Made by a program: the position numbers and the translations under genes. Source: Qipengyuania psychrotolerans (GTDB lineage: Bacteria > Pseudomonadota > Alphaproteobacteria > Sphingomonadales > Sphingomonadaceae). Taken from it: a DNA stretch of 64,000 bases. The notes under the pieces were generated by a model. That model was not told the origin of the DNA and did no database searches. It worked only from the letters and a program-made list of their open reading frames with translations. Where the stretch lies: contig NZ_CP081297.1 in NCBI RefSeq assembly GCF_019711355.1, positions 2,129,001 through 2,193,000 on the forward strand, in the 5' to 3' direction. This document shows positions 55,063 through 61,901 of the stretch, piece after piece. Positions within the stretch are counted from its first letter, which is position 1. The number at the start of each line of letters is the position of its first letter.

Positions 55063-55314
55063 TCATGCTTGGTTGTCGTCTTCTTCAGAGCTGACCGACC
55101 ACCGGTTATCAACCCACCGCAATGCGCCCCCAAACGCAATAACGCCCAACAGGTACGCTGCGATCACCACAACATTGCGGCTGTCGCCGTATTCGTCGTA
55201 CCGAATGGAATCGGGGAGAAGGCTTAGAGAGCCTCTGACCACAATCAAAGCGAACACGAAGCACCCACTTAACGTAAGTAATAGCGCTCCCCCGCTCGGC
55301 CCTTTTCCCGACAT
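55063..55314 (-). CDS. Small two-helix membrane protein
   Basis: Protein of 83 residues with two membrane segments (ALLLTLSGCFVFALIVVRGSL and VVVIAAYLLGVIAFGGAL) and an acidic C-terminus (SSEEDDNQA). The ATG follows GGGGAGGGG. No family recognised. In an island it might be a holin-like or exclusion protein, but nothing in the sequence proves that. The 169 bp beyond its start hold nothing evident. Confidence 0.55.
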   Translation of the reverse strand: MSGKGPSGGALLLTLSGCFVFALIVVRGSLSLLPDSIRYDEYGDSRNVVVIAAYLLGVIAFGGALRWVDNRWSVSSEEDDNQA

Positions 55315-55483
55315 CAACCCCTCCCCTCAATTGCAACAACACCCTACCGCGCATGTGACTTTTGTCTATCCAAGGAGGGCGAGAGATGTCGTAGGCGAAA
55401 AGTGGCTTGGGCTGGCTCACCCCTATGGGGGGTAGGCCCGGTTGTCGCTAGCGTTAGACCCGCTTCAGATTTTTGCCCGAAAA

Positions 55484-55666
55484 CTAACCGGCATACCGCC
55501 GGGGTGCGGGCTGGACGGGTTCACCGTTTCGCCTGCGGTTCTCTTGCCCAGCAATGAAGGCTTCGAGATAGTTTTGCGGCTTGTCCCTTGCGAACTGCGC
55601 AAAGGCATCCCGCTGGGGTCCATAGGGGAGAGTTGCGGCAAATGCCGCGATAACAAATCGTTTCAT
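55484..55666 (-). CDS. Small protein coupled to the zinc-finger gene
   Basis: Sixty residues, with a hydrophobic N-terminus (MKRFVIAAFAATLPYG) and a polar rest. The ATG overlaps the stop of the zinc-finger gene as ATGA, the main reason to accept it. Function unknown. Confidence 0.45.
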   Translation of the reverse strand: MKRFVIAAFAATLPYGPQRDAFAQFARDKPQNYLEAFIAGQENRRRNGEPVQPAPRRYAG

Positions 55667-55920
55667 AAGTCGAGTTCCAGTTCTGGAAGATCGATCCTAG
55701 GAGAAGCTGTCGCGCTGAGCCTACCTGCCGTTGCCCTGACAGCTGCCTGTATGGCGGCACTCTCCTTGGTTGAAAGGCAAGCGCATCGCTTACACTGCGA
55801 GGTCAGCCCGTCGGGCTGGCTACGGTTCCTGTGGAAGCCGCTTATCAGGTGCACTGTCTGGCAGGTGTGGCAGAACTTCGAACCGGCAGGCACTGGGGCA
55901 GGAATGTTCTTTCTTGGCAT
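55663..55920 (-). CDS. Small zinc-finger protein, phage type
   Basis: Protein of 85 residues. FCHTCQTVHLISGF and TSQCKRCACLS give a CxxC...CxxC zinc finger spaced as in small phage proteins (HNH-associated or recruitment type). The rest is Ala/Ser-rich and ends in an acidic DLPELELDL. TTGGAGA precedes the ATG. Coupled to the next gene by ATGA. Confidence 0.65.
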   Translation of the reverse strand: MPRKNIPAPVPAGSKFCHTCQTVHLISGFHRNRSQPDGLTSQCKRCACLSTKESAAIQAAVRATAGRLSATASPRIDLPELELDL

Positions 55921-56053
55921 ACAGGTCTCCAAGGCCAGCGTTACGCGGGCTTTCCTGAGGATCGATTGATGTTTGGGAGCAGAGCCATAGGGCGGCCCCG
56001 ACAGATGCCGGAAAGCCGCCCCTACAGCGTCATTCAGAACCCTACGGAGGCCA

Positions 56054-56218
56054 CTAGGAGCGCTGCCGGGGCATAGGGCGCACAGGATAGAGCTTGCAGC
56101 GCGTAACTGTGCAGTCGCCTACTTGCTGTCGCCACCGTCCCGGCTCCTGGGGATCGAAGATGCATGACTTGCAGTGAGCGTCGATTGCGCCGCGCAGCGA
56201 CTGGCGGGGTTCGCTCAT
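56054..56218 (-). CDS. Small Cys-rich phage-like protein
   Basis: Fifty-four residues: AHCKSCIFDPQEPGRW and CTVTRCKLYPVRP form the cysteine pattern C-x2-C...C-x4-C shared by small proteins of many phages and islands. The ATG follows a GGGGG site. The frame is open upstream but that part does not resemble a family. Confidence 0.6.
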   Translation of the reverse strand: MSEPRQSLRGAIDAHCKSCIFDPQEPGRWRQQVGDCTVTRCKLYPVRPMPRQRS

Positions 56219-56237
56219 GCATGCCCCCAGCGCCCCT

Positions 56238-56378
56238 TCAGGGACGCGGAAGATATGACTTGGAATGATCGTGACATGAGTTTGCTTTCGCTGTGGAGAC
56301 CAGCGCAAGCGCGGCCTGTATGTCCTCCCACAGGGGAACTGCAGTTGACTGCGGTATCTGTGCGGCATGGCTTTGCAC
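56238..56378 (-). CDS. Possible 46-residue protein
   Basis: GTG start with GGAG 7 nt upstream, reading VQSHAAQIP and a helix-like PLWEDIQAALALVSTAK before stop. It fills the space between two small genes of the same strand. No family; kept only because of the site and position. Confidence 0.35.
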   Translation of the reverse strand: MQSHAAQIPQSTAVPLWEDIQAALALVSTAKANSCHDHSKSYLPRP

Positions 56379-56404
56379 GGCTGGTCTCCGAGATTGGGGT
56401 TGAG

Positions 56405-56572
56405 TTAGTCAGGTGCGCCGATGTCGATGCGCTTCATCCCCGGCATGATCTCGCGGGAGACCTGCTGGTGACGGAAGGCGTAGTCAGGCGAGCCGGGCTT
56501 GTTGGGATCGACGTAGGTCTGCTGTTGGCGATCAGGACGCGGCTTGATGTAGCGCCGTGGCCGACCGCGCAT
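56405..56572 (-). CDS. Basic 55-residue protein coupled to the upstream gene
   Basis: Starts MRGRPRRYIKPRPDRQQQ and ends MKRIDIGAPD. Its ATG overlaps the stop of the helical-protein gene as TGATG, a typical coupling. Strongly basic N-terminus suggests nucleic acid contact. No family recognised. Confidence 0.6.
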   Translation of the reverse strand: MRGRPRRYIKPRPDRQQQTYVDPNKPGSPDYAFRHQQVSREIMPGMKRIDIGAPD

Positions 56573-57366
56573 CAGTCAGCACCGTTTCGCTGGACACGCG
56601 CCAATGACTGGGCACGCTCCTCAATGCTCTTCTCGCGATTGATGTGCGCGGCGCGACGTCTCACTTCGGCGAGGTCAGCGGCCTCTTGGTCGCGTCGGTG
56701 GAGCAGTGCCGCCGATTGCGCGAGGGCCTTATCGACCAGCTTCTTACCTTCCAGCCCGAAGCCTCCGTCTGGCGCGATCAGTAGGCGCATCTGGCGCTCG
56801 ACGTCGGCAATATGCACCGCATACGCACGTCGGCGAACAGGGTTCTGGATGGCCAACACCTCTTGAGGAACTGCTTCGCCCGTCTCCGGGTCTACAGTAG
56901 TTTCAAAGCCGCTCACCTCGGCAAGGTATGCCGCATATTGGTCGCGCACGCGGCGCAAGTCCTCATGCCTCCGAGTGACGTTGAGCATCTCCCGGTGGAA
57001 CGGCAGAGCGCCCTCGCCGTGGCCACCCTTCAGACGGATCGAGGGAAGCTCCTCCCGCACCCTTGCTGCTACCAGCTCGTGCTCAGCAGCCTCGCGCTGC
57101 TCAGGAGGCAGAGCGTGCAGCTGGGCTTCCACCTCTGCACGCATTTCAGGCGCAAGCGAGTGAACCTTCATTGGGGAGAGCTTCACGCCTTCAGGCACCA
57201 CTGCGGATCCCGGCACGTCATCAATCGCATCCATTGCGAGGATGCGCTGGGCGTACGGCTGGTGTTCCGTCGGGATGTTTGCGGGAGCGAGCATGCTCCC
57301 CGGGTTCATCGTGATGTCTGGACGTGAGTCATCGCCGCCAGAGGCGGGGTTAGAAAGATCAGTCAT
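56572..57366 (-). CDS. Helical hypothetical protein of the island
   Basis: Protein of 264 residues, mostly charged helices with coiled-coil character: REAAEHELVAARVREEL, RHEDLRRVRDQYAAYLAEV and KSIEERAQSLARVQ. A Pro/Asn-rich N-terminus has no signal. No family recognised; size and helical nature resemble phage scaffold or terminase-small-subunit proteins, without proof. The start is uncertain, with an in-frame ATG eight codons upstream and no strong site at either. Confidence 0.6.
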   Translation of the reverse strand: MTDLSNPASGGDDSRPDITMNPGSMLAPANIPTEHQPYAQRILAMDAIDDVPGSAVVPEGVKLSPMKVHSLAPEMRAEVEAQLHALPPEQREAAEHELVAARVREELPSIRLKGGHGEGALPFHREMLNVTRRHEDLRRVRDQYAAYLAEVSGFETTVDPETGEAVPQEVLAIQNPVRRRAYAVHIADVERQMRLLIAPDGGFGLEGKKLVDKALAQSAALLHRRDQEAADLAEVRRRAAHINREKSIEERAQSLARVQRNGAD

Positions 57367-57430
57367 ATTGATTGTTTCACACGCGATCATTGCCGCGTGC
57401 GCCTTGTGCTAGATTTGCGTCCACCTTGGA

Positions 57431-57469
57431 CAAAGAAAAGCCCCGAGACCTCGTATGAGGTGCCGAGGC
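57431..57469 (-). terminator. Rho-independent terminator on the minus strand
   Basis: Reading the minus strand: GCCTCGG-c-ACCTC-atac-GAGGT-c-TCGGGGC followed by TTTTCTTTG. It ends transcription coming from the integrase side and separates it from the helical-protein gene. Confidence 0.8.
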
Positions 57470-57519
57470 GGTCAGGGAGAATGAAGCTGGAGCAGAGCGC
57501 CCAAGCTACTAAGGGTTGC

Positions 57520-57593
57520 CTGTAGGTAATACTCCTACAGCTATCCTTTCATGGAACCTTGGAAGGATCACCTAAAGGAAAACCTATAGGTGA
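57520..57593. repeat. Three consecutive inverted repeats
   Basis: CTGTAGG/CCTACAG (57520-57540), ATCCTT/AAGGAT (57543-57568) and TCACCTA/TAGGTGA (57568-57593) stand end to end. They lie in the 341-bp stretch 57470-57810 between integrase stop and terminator, which has no coding frame I can support and could be a structured RNA or binding-site array. Confidence 0.6.
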
Positions 57594-57614
57594 ACTTTTG
57601 CTCCATTCTCCAAG

Positions 57615-57821
57615 GGGGTGGGTTAATTGGTTGGTCTGCCAAGCCACTGCTTAGAGAAAGTGTTCCTTCACCAATGGTGAGGGTCAATCGATCCCTAATG
57701 TGTTGGAGGTCGCTCGATCTACCAGCCTTGTGCATCGGTCGGACATCCATCGGAGAACCAAAGGTAATCCTGTAGATACACTTTCCGTGTCTTTCCCCCG
57801 AGGGTGAGGGTTATTCAACCC
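57615..57821. repeat. Palindromic repeats downstream of the integrase gene (three copies)
   Basis: Copies at 57618 (GTGGGTTAATTGG), 57676 (GGTGAGGGTCAATCGATCCC) and 57803 (GGTGAGGGTTATTCAACCC). The last covers the integrase stop codon. The core is an inverted GGGTY...RACCC-like sequence related to the att arms. Two more copies lie upstream of the gene. Confidence 0.65.
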
Positions 57822-59418
57822 ATTCATAGCGGATGCTGCTTTCGCCGCCTTGCTTCCACTGAAATCGGAGCAGGCCCGTACGATAATCAACGCAAACTGC
57901 TTCAAACAATGTGCGCAAAGTGGCGTTGGTTTTTGCAGTGTCAATTTCAGCCAAAGTTTCCCCATCCGCTTCAAAACAGCCGAAGAGTGTTTCGACGAGC
58001 GTCGATACGATGCCATGGTCCATGAAGGCCCGTTCTTGCTCGATGTTGGACAGGTCACTGCGATAGGAATTGAGCGTCGCACCCAAAGCGCGAAGTTGAG
58101 AAGCCGTAGTAGCAGATGGGTTTCTCACCAGCCGTTGCTCTGCTTCATCATACTGCTGCTCAGTTGCATCGATGGCTGCCCTTAAGTTTTCATAGTCCGC
58201 GTCGAAGTGCCCACCAGCATCACCAGCTGGAACGTTGGCCACCAATGCTTGCCAACTGCTGACGAGAGCAGCTTCAAGCAGGCCGAGTGGAACAGATCGA
58301 TATAAGTGATCCGCCTTGCCCACTTTTGCCGCTGTACAAACTAGCTTCGGTTTCCCCGCTCGGACACCGCTTCCTTTCATAACTCGGGTCATTGCTGCAC
58401 CACATTCTGGGCACCGCGCCAGCCCTGCAAAAACGTTTGCGATTGGCGCTGCCGCTCCACGGCCACGAACGGCACGAGTGCGGCCATCTTTGAGCGCCCT
58501 TACAGCTTGCCAATCGGTTCGCGAGATCACCTCTGGGAAGACGCCGGGGATCGGATCCTCGAGAACCCGGACACGTCTTCCGCTAGAGTAGTCCATATGT
58601 CCCGGTATCAAATGACCAATCACTGCCGGGTTTCGTAGGATCTTTGAGACCGTTGACCGATGCCACATCTTACCGCGGCCCATAACGGACACGCCTTCTC
58701 GGTTGAGCGTCGAAGCAATCTTGTTCTCACCTTGACCCGCCAATGTGAGGCTGAAGATCCGGCGCACACTATCTGAGTGGCCCTCTCGTTCCTTCCAGCC
58801 ATCGGGCGTCCAACAGAGCCAAGCTGGACCTTTCGCTGTCAGCTTCGCGGACGTTCCATCTCTCACATCTCGCCGCTTTTCCTTCCACACAGCTGAGAGG
58901 CGCTGTCCCTTGATCTTGCTTTCCTCGTGAGCGCGCCACGAAACCATTAGGGCGATGAGGAGTGCGGTGGGGTCGCTATCCAGTCGGTAGCTATCGTATT
59001 CTTGGCCGTCACTGAGTGTCGCGATAGTAACGCCTGCATCTACAATATCATCGAGCAGCCTCTGGACCTTCCGCGGAGTCATTCTGCTTACACGGTCGAG
59101 GCTTTCGACAAGAAGATAGGAGCCGGGCACTACAAGGCCCTCACGGCATGCGGTGAGGAAGCCCCCAAGGCCCGCGTCTTGCTCAGTATTGGCTCCACGA
59201 TAGGCCGACACGCCAAGGTCCGAGAGCTTCAATCGGTCGTCAATCGTGAGCAAAGGAAGCGACTGCCGCTCGCGCTCATGGTTCTTTGCTTGAAGCCATC
59301 GCTTCGCGCCTTCCGCTTGCCGCCTGTAACTATCTCCAGCTGCCTGCTCCGGTGTTGAGAAGCGAGTGTAGCTGTAAACTCGCGGGGTTACTGTGTTGAT
59401 CGGTTCATAGAAGCTCAT
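57811..59418 (-). CDS. Large serine integrase of the island
   Basis: Site-specific recombinase of 535 residues. The catalytic domain (1-165) has YSYTRFSTPEQ with nucleophile Ser21 and VESLDRVSR; a Recombinase domain follows (about 190-300, DGWKEREG to VSKILRNPAVIG); the zinc ribbon has CPECGAAM and a later Cys; then comes a coiled coil (YDEAEQRLVRN to SNIEQERAF). This order is that of large serine integrases. The ATG has AAGGA upstream; a 26-codon longer frame runs through operator repeats. It lies 93 bp inside attR, as usual for the family. Confidence 0.93.
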   Translation of the reverse strand: MSFYEPINTVTPRVYSYTRFSTPEQAAGDSYRRQAEGAKRWLQAKNHERERQSLPLLTIDDRLKLSDLGVSAYRGANTEQDAGLGGFLTACREGLVVPGSYLLVESLDRVSRMTPRKVQRLLDDIVDAGVTIATLSDGQEYDSYRLDSDPTALLIALMVSWRAHEESKIKGQRLSAVWKEKRRDVRDGTSAKLTAKGPAWLCWTPDGWKEREGHSDSVRRIFSLTLAGQGENKIASTLNREGVSVMGRGKMWHRSTVSKILRNPAVIGHLIPGHMDYSSGRRVRVLEDPIPGVFPEVISRTDWQAVRALKDGRTRAVRGRGAAAPIANVFAGLARCPECGAAMTRVMKGSGVRAGKPKLVCTAAKVGKADHLYRSVPLGLLEAALVSSWQALVANVPAGDAGGHFDADYENLRAAIDATEQQYDEAEQRLVRNPSATTASQLRALGATLNSYRSDLSNIEQERAFMDHGIVSTLVETLFGCFEADGETLAEIDTAKTNATLRTLFEAVCVDYRTGLLRFQWKQGGESSIRYEWVE

Positions 59419-59444
59419 TGGGGAATCCTTGTGTTCATTGCCGA

Positions 59445-59499
59445 GGGTGAGGGAAAATCGGTTCCCTCTCCGCTGGTGTGGGTTAATTGGGTCCACAGG
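59445..59499. promoter_or_regulatory. Palindromic repeats in the integrase leader (two copies)
   Basis: GGTGAGGGAAAATCGGTTCCC at 59446, whose arms GAGGGAA/TTCCCTC are perfect, and GTGTGGGTTAATTGGGTCCAC at 59477, which runs into the attR arm. Both lie 27-80 bp before the integrase ATG. They probably bind the integrase or a regulator and control its expression. Confidence 0.6.
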
Positions 59500-59530
59500 T
59501 TCCTTAGGTGCTGATGATCGGACCTCCGGG
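59484..59530. repeat. attR, right island junction
   Basis: Island arm TTAATTGGGTCCACAGGTTCC... up to CT at 59511-59512, then comM sequence GATGATCGGACCTCC. The counterpart of attL; the two inner arms form the imperfect inverted repeat of attP. Confidence 0.85.
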
Positions 59531-60383
59531 GGCTGGCAAATCGCTGCTCGCCAGCTGCCTTCCCGGCATCCTGCCGCCGCTCACCCCGCCCGAAGCGCTG
59601 GAAGTGAGCATGGTGCAATCAGTTGCAGGCACCTTGGAGGAGGGGCGGATCAGCCGCGCCCGGCCATTCCGCGCACCGCATCATTCGGCGAGCATGGCCG
59701 CGCTGACAGGCGGCGGCCTGCGGGTGAAGCCGGGAGAAGTCAGCCTGGCCCACCTCGGCGTGCTGTTTCTTGACGAATTGCCCGAATTCCAGCGCGCGGT
59801 TCTGGATTCGCTTCGCCAGCCGCTCGAAACCAACAAAGTCGATGTGGCGCGGGCCAATGCGCATGTGACGTTTCCCGCCAATGTCCAGCTGATCGCGGCG
59901 ATGAACCCGTGCCGCTGCGGCCATCTGGGCGATCCTGCATTGGCTTGTTCGCGCGCACCGAAATGCGCCGCCGACTATCAGAGCAAGGTATCGGGTCCGA
60001 TGCTGGACCGGATCGATCTCCACGTGGAAGTCGATCCGGTCAGCGCGATGGATCTGGCAATGCCGCCGCCCAGCGAAGGCAGCGCCGAAGTTGCCGCCAG
60101 GGTGGCGCAGGCACGCGCGCTCCAGACGGCGCGCGAAAGCCAGAGCGGCGTGCGCACGAATGCAGAATTACAGGGCGATGCCTTGGAGCAATATGCATCG
60201 CCGGACGAGGAAGGGCGCAAGCTCCTGATGCAGGCCGCCAGCGCCATGCGGCTTTCGGCCCGCGCCTATACCAGGATGCTGCGCGTTGCGCGTACCATTG
60301 CGGACCTGGGCGGGTCCGAACAGATCGGCCGGCTTCATGTGGCAGAGGCGCTAAGTTACAGGCGCCAGCCTCCGAGGGCCTGA
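59508..60383 (+). pseudogene. comM: comM 3' part, separated by the island
   Basis: C-terminal 290 codons of ComM from the CT core on: LMIGPPGAGKS Walker A, VLFLDELPEF Walker B, the zinc-type CRCGHLGDP...C region and the C-terminal helical domain (ARAYTRMLRVARTIADL). A GTG one codon before the core could start translation but no strong site is seen. The piece has the full ATPase core without the N-domain. Confidence 0.93.
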
Positions 60384-60396
60384 CGGGCGTAACCGC

Positions 60397-60795
60397 CTAT
60401 TTTTCGCCCATATCCAGGTTCAGCCTGACCGGTTCATGTTCGCGGTCGCCTTCGAATTTCTTGAGGAAATCCTCGATCGGGACAGCCTGAGCCTTGTCGA
60501 CCATCGGATTGGATTTGGCCATTTCTACGGCGCGCAATTCATCCGGCGTCATGCGAACGTGGACATAGGGGATCCAGACCTCGCCGTATTCGGCTTGCTG
60601 GTACCACACGTCGAGCACGTCATACGATGCGAACTGGCCGCTTGGCTCCCGCAAGCGGATGCCTTCGCCAATGCGCGGCACCGCCATCGTCTTTATCCGG
60701 AAGACGGTTTGGTGCGTTTCGTTTTGTAGTTCGATTTCTATCACTATCCGGCCCGGCTCTGAAAAGGGGGAATGCCCCTGCTGAGGTTTGGCCAT
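60397..60795 (-). CDS. Conserved hypothetical protein
   Basis: Soluble protein of 132 residues, beta-rich in its first two thirds (IVIEIELQNETHQTVFRIKTM, EYGEVWIPYVHVRM) and helical and acidic at the end. No family recognised. The 61-bp upstream gap holds twin GTGACGTCAC palindromes, so it is likely a regulated gene. Convergent with comM. Confidence 0.65.
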   Translation of the reverse strand: MAKPQQGHSPFSEPGRIVIEIELQNETHQTVFRIKTMAVPRIGEGIRLREPSGQFASYDVLDVWYQQAEYGEVWIPYVHVRMTPDELRAVEMAKSNPMVDKAQAVPIEDFLKKFEGDREHEPVRLNLDMGEK

Positions 60796-60824
60796 GACGG
60801 CGATCTGTTGAGATCACTTTAACG

Positions 60825-60860
60825 GTGACGTCACGGGACCACGGAAAAAGGTGACGTCAC
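60825..60860. promoter_or_regulatory. Twin GTGACGTCAC palindromes
   Basis: Two identical 10-bp perfect palindromes at 60825-60834 and 60851-60860, each preceded by G, with starts 26 bp apart. The first is 30 bp before the hypothetical gene's ATG; the second covers the stop codon of the next gene. Spacing near two and a half helical turns suggests a pair of operator sites. Confidence 0.6.
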
Positions 60861-61117
60861 TTCTCGGCGTATGGGGTGTTCTTTAGAAGAAAGCGATTGA
60901 AGTCCGGAGCGGCGTCATCCCACCACACCGGACCGCGTTCTCCCAGCGCGACCTTCGCTGAATGCACATTGCGCCGTGCCTGCTTTTCCGCTGCGTGATC
61001 TCCCGCCTGCAAAGCCGCGCCGACTGCGCGCCGCGCATCCATCAGCATATTGACCAGGCGCTCACGCTCGGCCTTGGGGAGATTTGGATTGGAAGCCCGC
61101 CATAATCGGCCGCGCAC
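60857..61117 (-). CDS. Conserved hypothetical protein, start uncertain
   Basis: Eighty-six residues from the GTG: RGRLWRASNPNLPKAERERLV start, a helical middle and VWWDDAAPDFNRFLL near the end. The frame upstream reads NEETQRTPDGRYIIV, which fits the rest of the protein well, back to a CTG at 61160-61162 that overlaps the HxlR stop as CTGA. The real start may thus be CTG (101 residues). No function known. Confidence 0.6.
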   Translation of the reverse strand: MRGRLWRASNPNLPKAERERLVNMLMDARRAVGAALQAGDHAAEKQARRNVHSAKVALGERGPVWWDDAAPDFNRFLLKNTPYAEK

Positions 61118-61158
61118 GATAATGTAGCGGCCATCCGGCGTGCGCTGGGTTTCTTCGT

Positions 61159-61713
61159 TCAGGCCGCGTCTTTCGCTTTTCGGGCCGATGCGATGTCAAC
61201 TACCGAACCCTTGTCCATGGCCTCATGCGGTTCGGCTTTCGAGCCATCGGCGCGCACGCCAAGGTTTTTGCGTTCGACCAGTGCGAGGTCCGCAGGCCCC
61301 AGGATACGGCCGTCATGACTCAGAATGGATGTCGGCCCGATCGGCAGACGGTCCAGTTCATCGACGAGCACGGGGTTCTCGACCACTTCTGCACCGTATT
61401 TCTGGCCCCACTGGCGCAAGGCGACCATTGCGGGAAGCAGGTCGAAACCCTTGTCGGTCAGGCGATATTCGATCTTCCGGCGATCGTCGGGACAGGGATC
61501 ACGTTTCAAAATTCCATGCTCAACCAGCTTGGCCAGCCTGTTCGACAGGATATTCCGCGCGATACCCAGCTCGCTGAGAAACTCTTCGAAGTGATGCAAC
61601 CCGTTGAAACTGGCGCGCAGGATCATGAAGCTCCACCGCTCGCCCATGACCTCCAAGGCTTGCGGCAGGCCGCATTCGGTCAATTCGCGTAGTGGTTCTC
61701 TAATGTCGCCCAT
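61159..61713 (-). CDS. HxlR-family transcriptional regulator
   Basis: Winged-helix DNA-binding protein of 184 residues. The HxlR domain spans about residues 10-110: VMGERWSFMILRASFNG, ELGIARNILSNRLAKLVEHGIL and RKIEYRLTDKG. The C-terminal 70 residues are an extension of unknown role. Divergent from the CC_3452-type gene over a 188-bp gap with repeated motifs, which it probably binds. Confidence 0.9.
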   Translation of the reverse strand: MGDIREPLRELTECGLPQALEVMGERWSFMILRASFNGLHHFEEFLSELGIARNILSNRLAKLVEHGILKRDPCPDDRRKIEYRLTDKGFDLLPAMVALRQWGQKYGAEVVENPVLVDELDRLPIGPTSILSHDGRILGPADLALVERKNLGVRADGSKAEPHEAMDKGSVVDIASARKAKDAA

Positions 61714-61732
61714 AAAATCAGTCCTTCCGGTG

Positions 61733-61805
61733 CAACCTATTTAGCGCGCTTTTCCATAAAGCCAAATTTTTCGAAAAAAGGGTTGCGAAACACAACCTAT
61801 CTAAG
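61733..61805. promoter_or_regulatory. Direct repeats CAACCTATYTA, likely HxlR operator
   Basis: CAACCTATTTAG at 61733-61744 and CAACCTATCTAAG at 61793-61805, 60 bp apart. The second belongs to an inverted GGTTG-cgaaaca-CAACC at 61782-61798. The first is 20 bp upstream of the HxlR ATG. HxlR-type regulators commonly act on their own divergent promoters. Confidence 0.5.
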
Positions 61806-61881
61806 TAGGTACCGATTCGCAACTGGTTGCAAATCGAAACTTACATTGCAATTTTTGCAAAGCCTGTTGCGAAAATTGCAA
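61783..61881. repeat. Cluster of TTGCRAA motifs
   Basis: Seven copies of TTGC(G/A)AA in either orientation within 99 bp: at 61783, 61816, 61827, 61845, 61855, 61867 and 61876. The block stops 20 bp before the ATG of the CC_3452-type gene, where its promoter must be. Confidence 0.55.
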
Positions 61882-61901
61882 GTGCTAAAAGGAACCTCTC
61901 C

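Larger units (their letters stand above)
51842..59512. mobile_element. 7,671-bp serine-integrase island in comM
   Basis: Integrated element between comM codons 212 and 213. Removing it and keeping one CT gives a continuous 502-codon comM with HNLLMIGPPGAGKS intact. Contents from left: RES-TIR-DUF2321 cargo operon, a small serine resolvase with a possible res site, several small phage-like genes, a noncoding repeat-rich block and the large serine integrase next to attR. No capsid, terminase, conjugation or replication gene is recognised, so it is an integrative element relying on others for transfer, or a satellite. Confidence 0.93.

Noticed and set aside
55442..55969. 175-residue plus-strand frame within the island
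   Set aside because: Opposite strand of the zinc-finger and coupled small genes, which have start sites and motifs; the plus frame has none.
56174..56866. 230-residue plus-strand frame within the island
   Set aside because: Overlaps four minus-strand frames with coupling signals and has no recognisable features.
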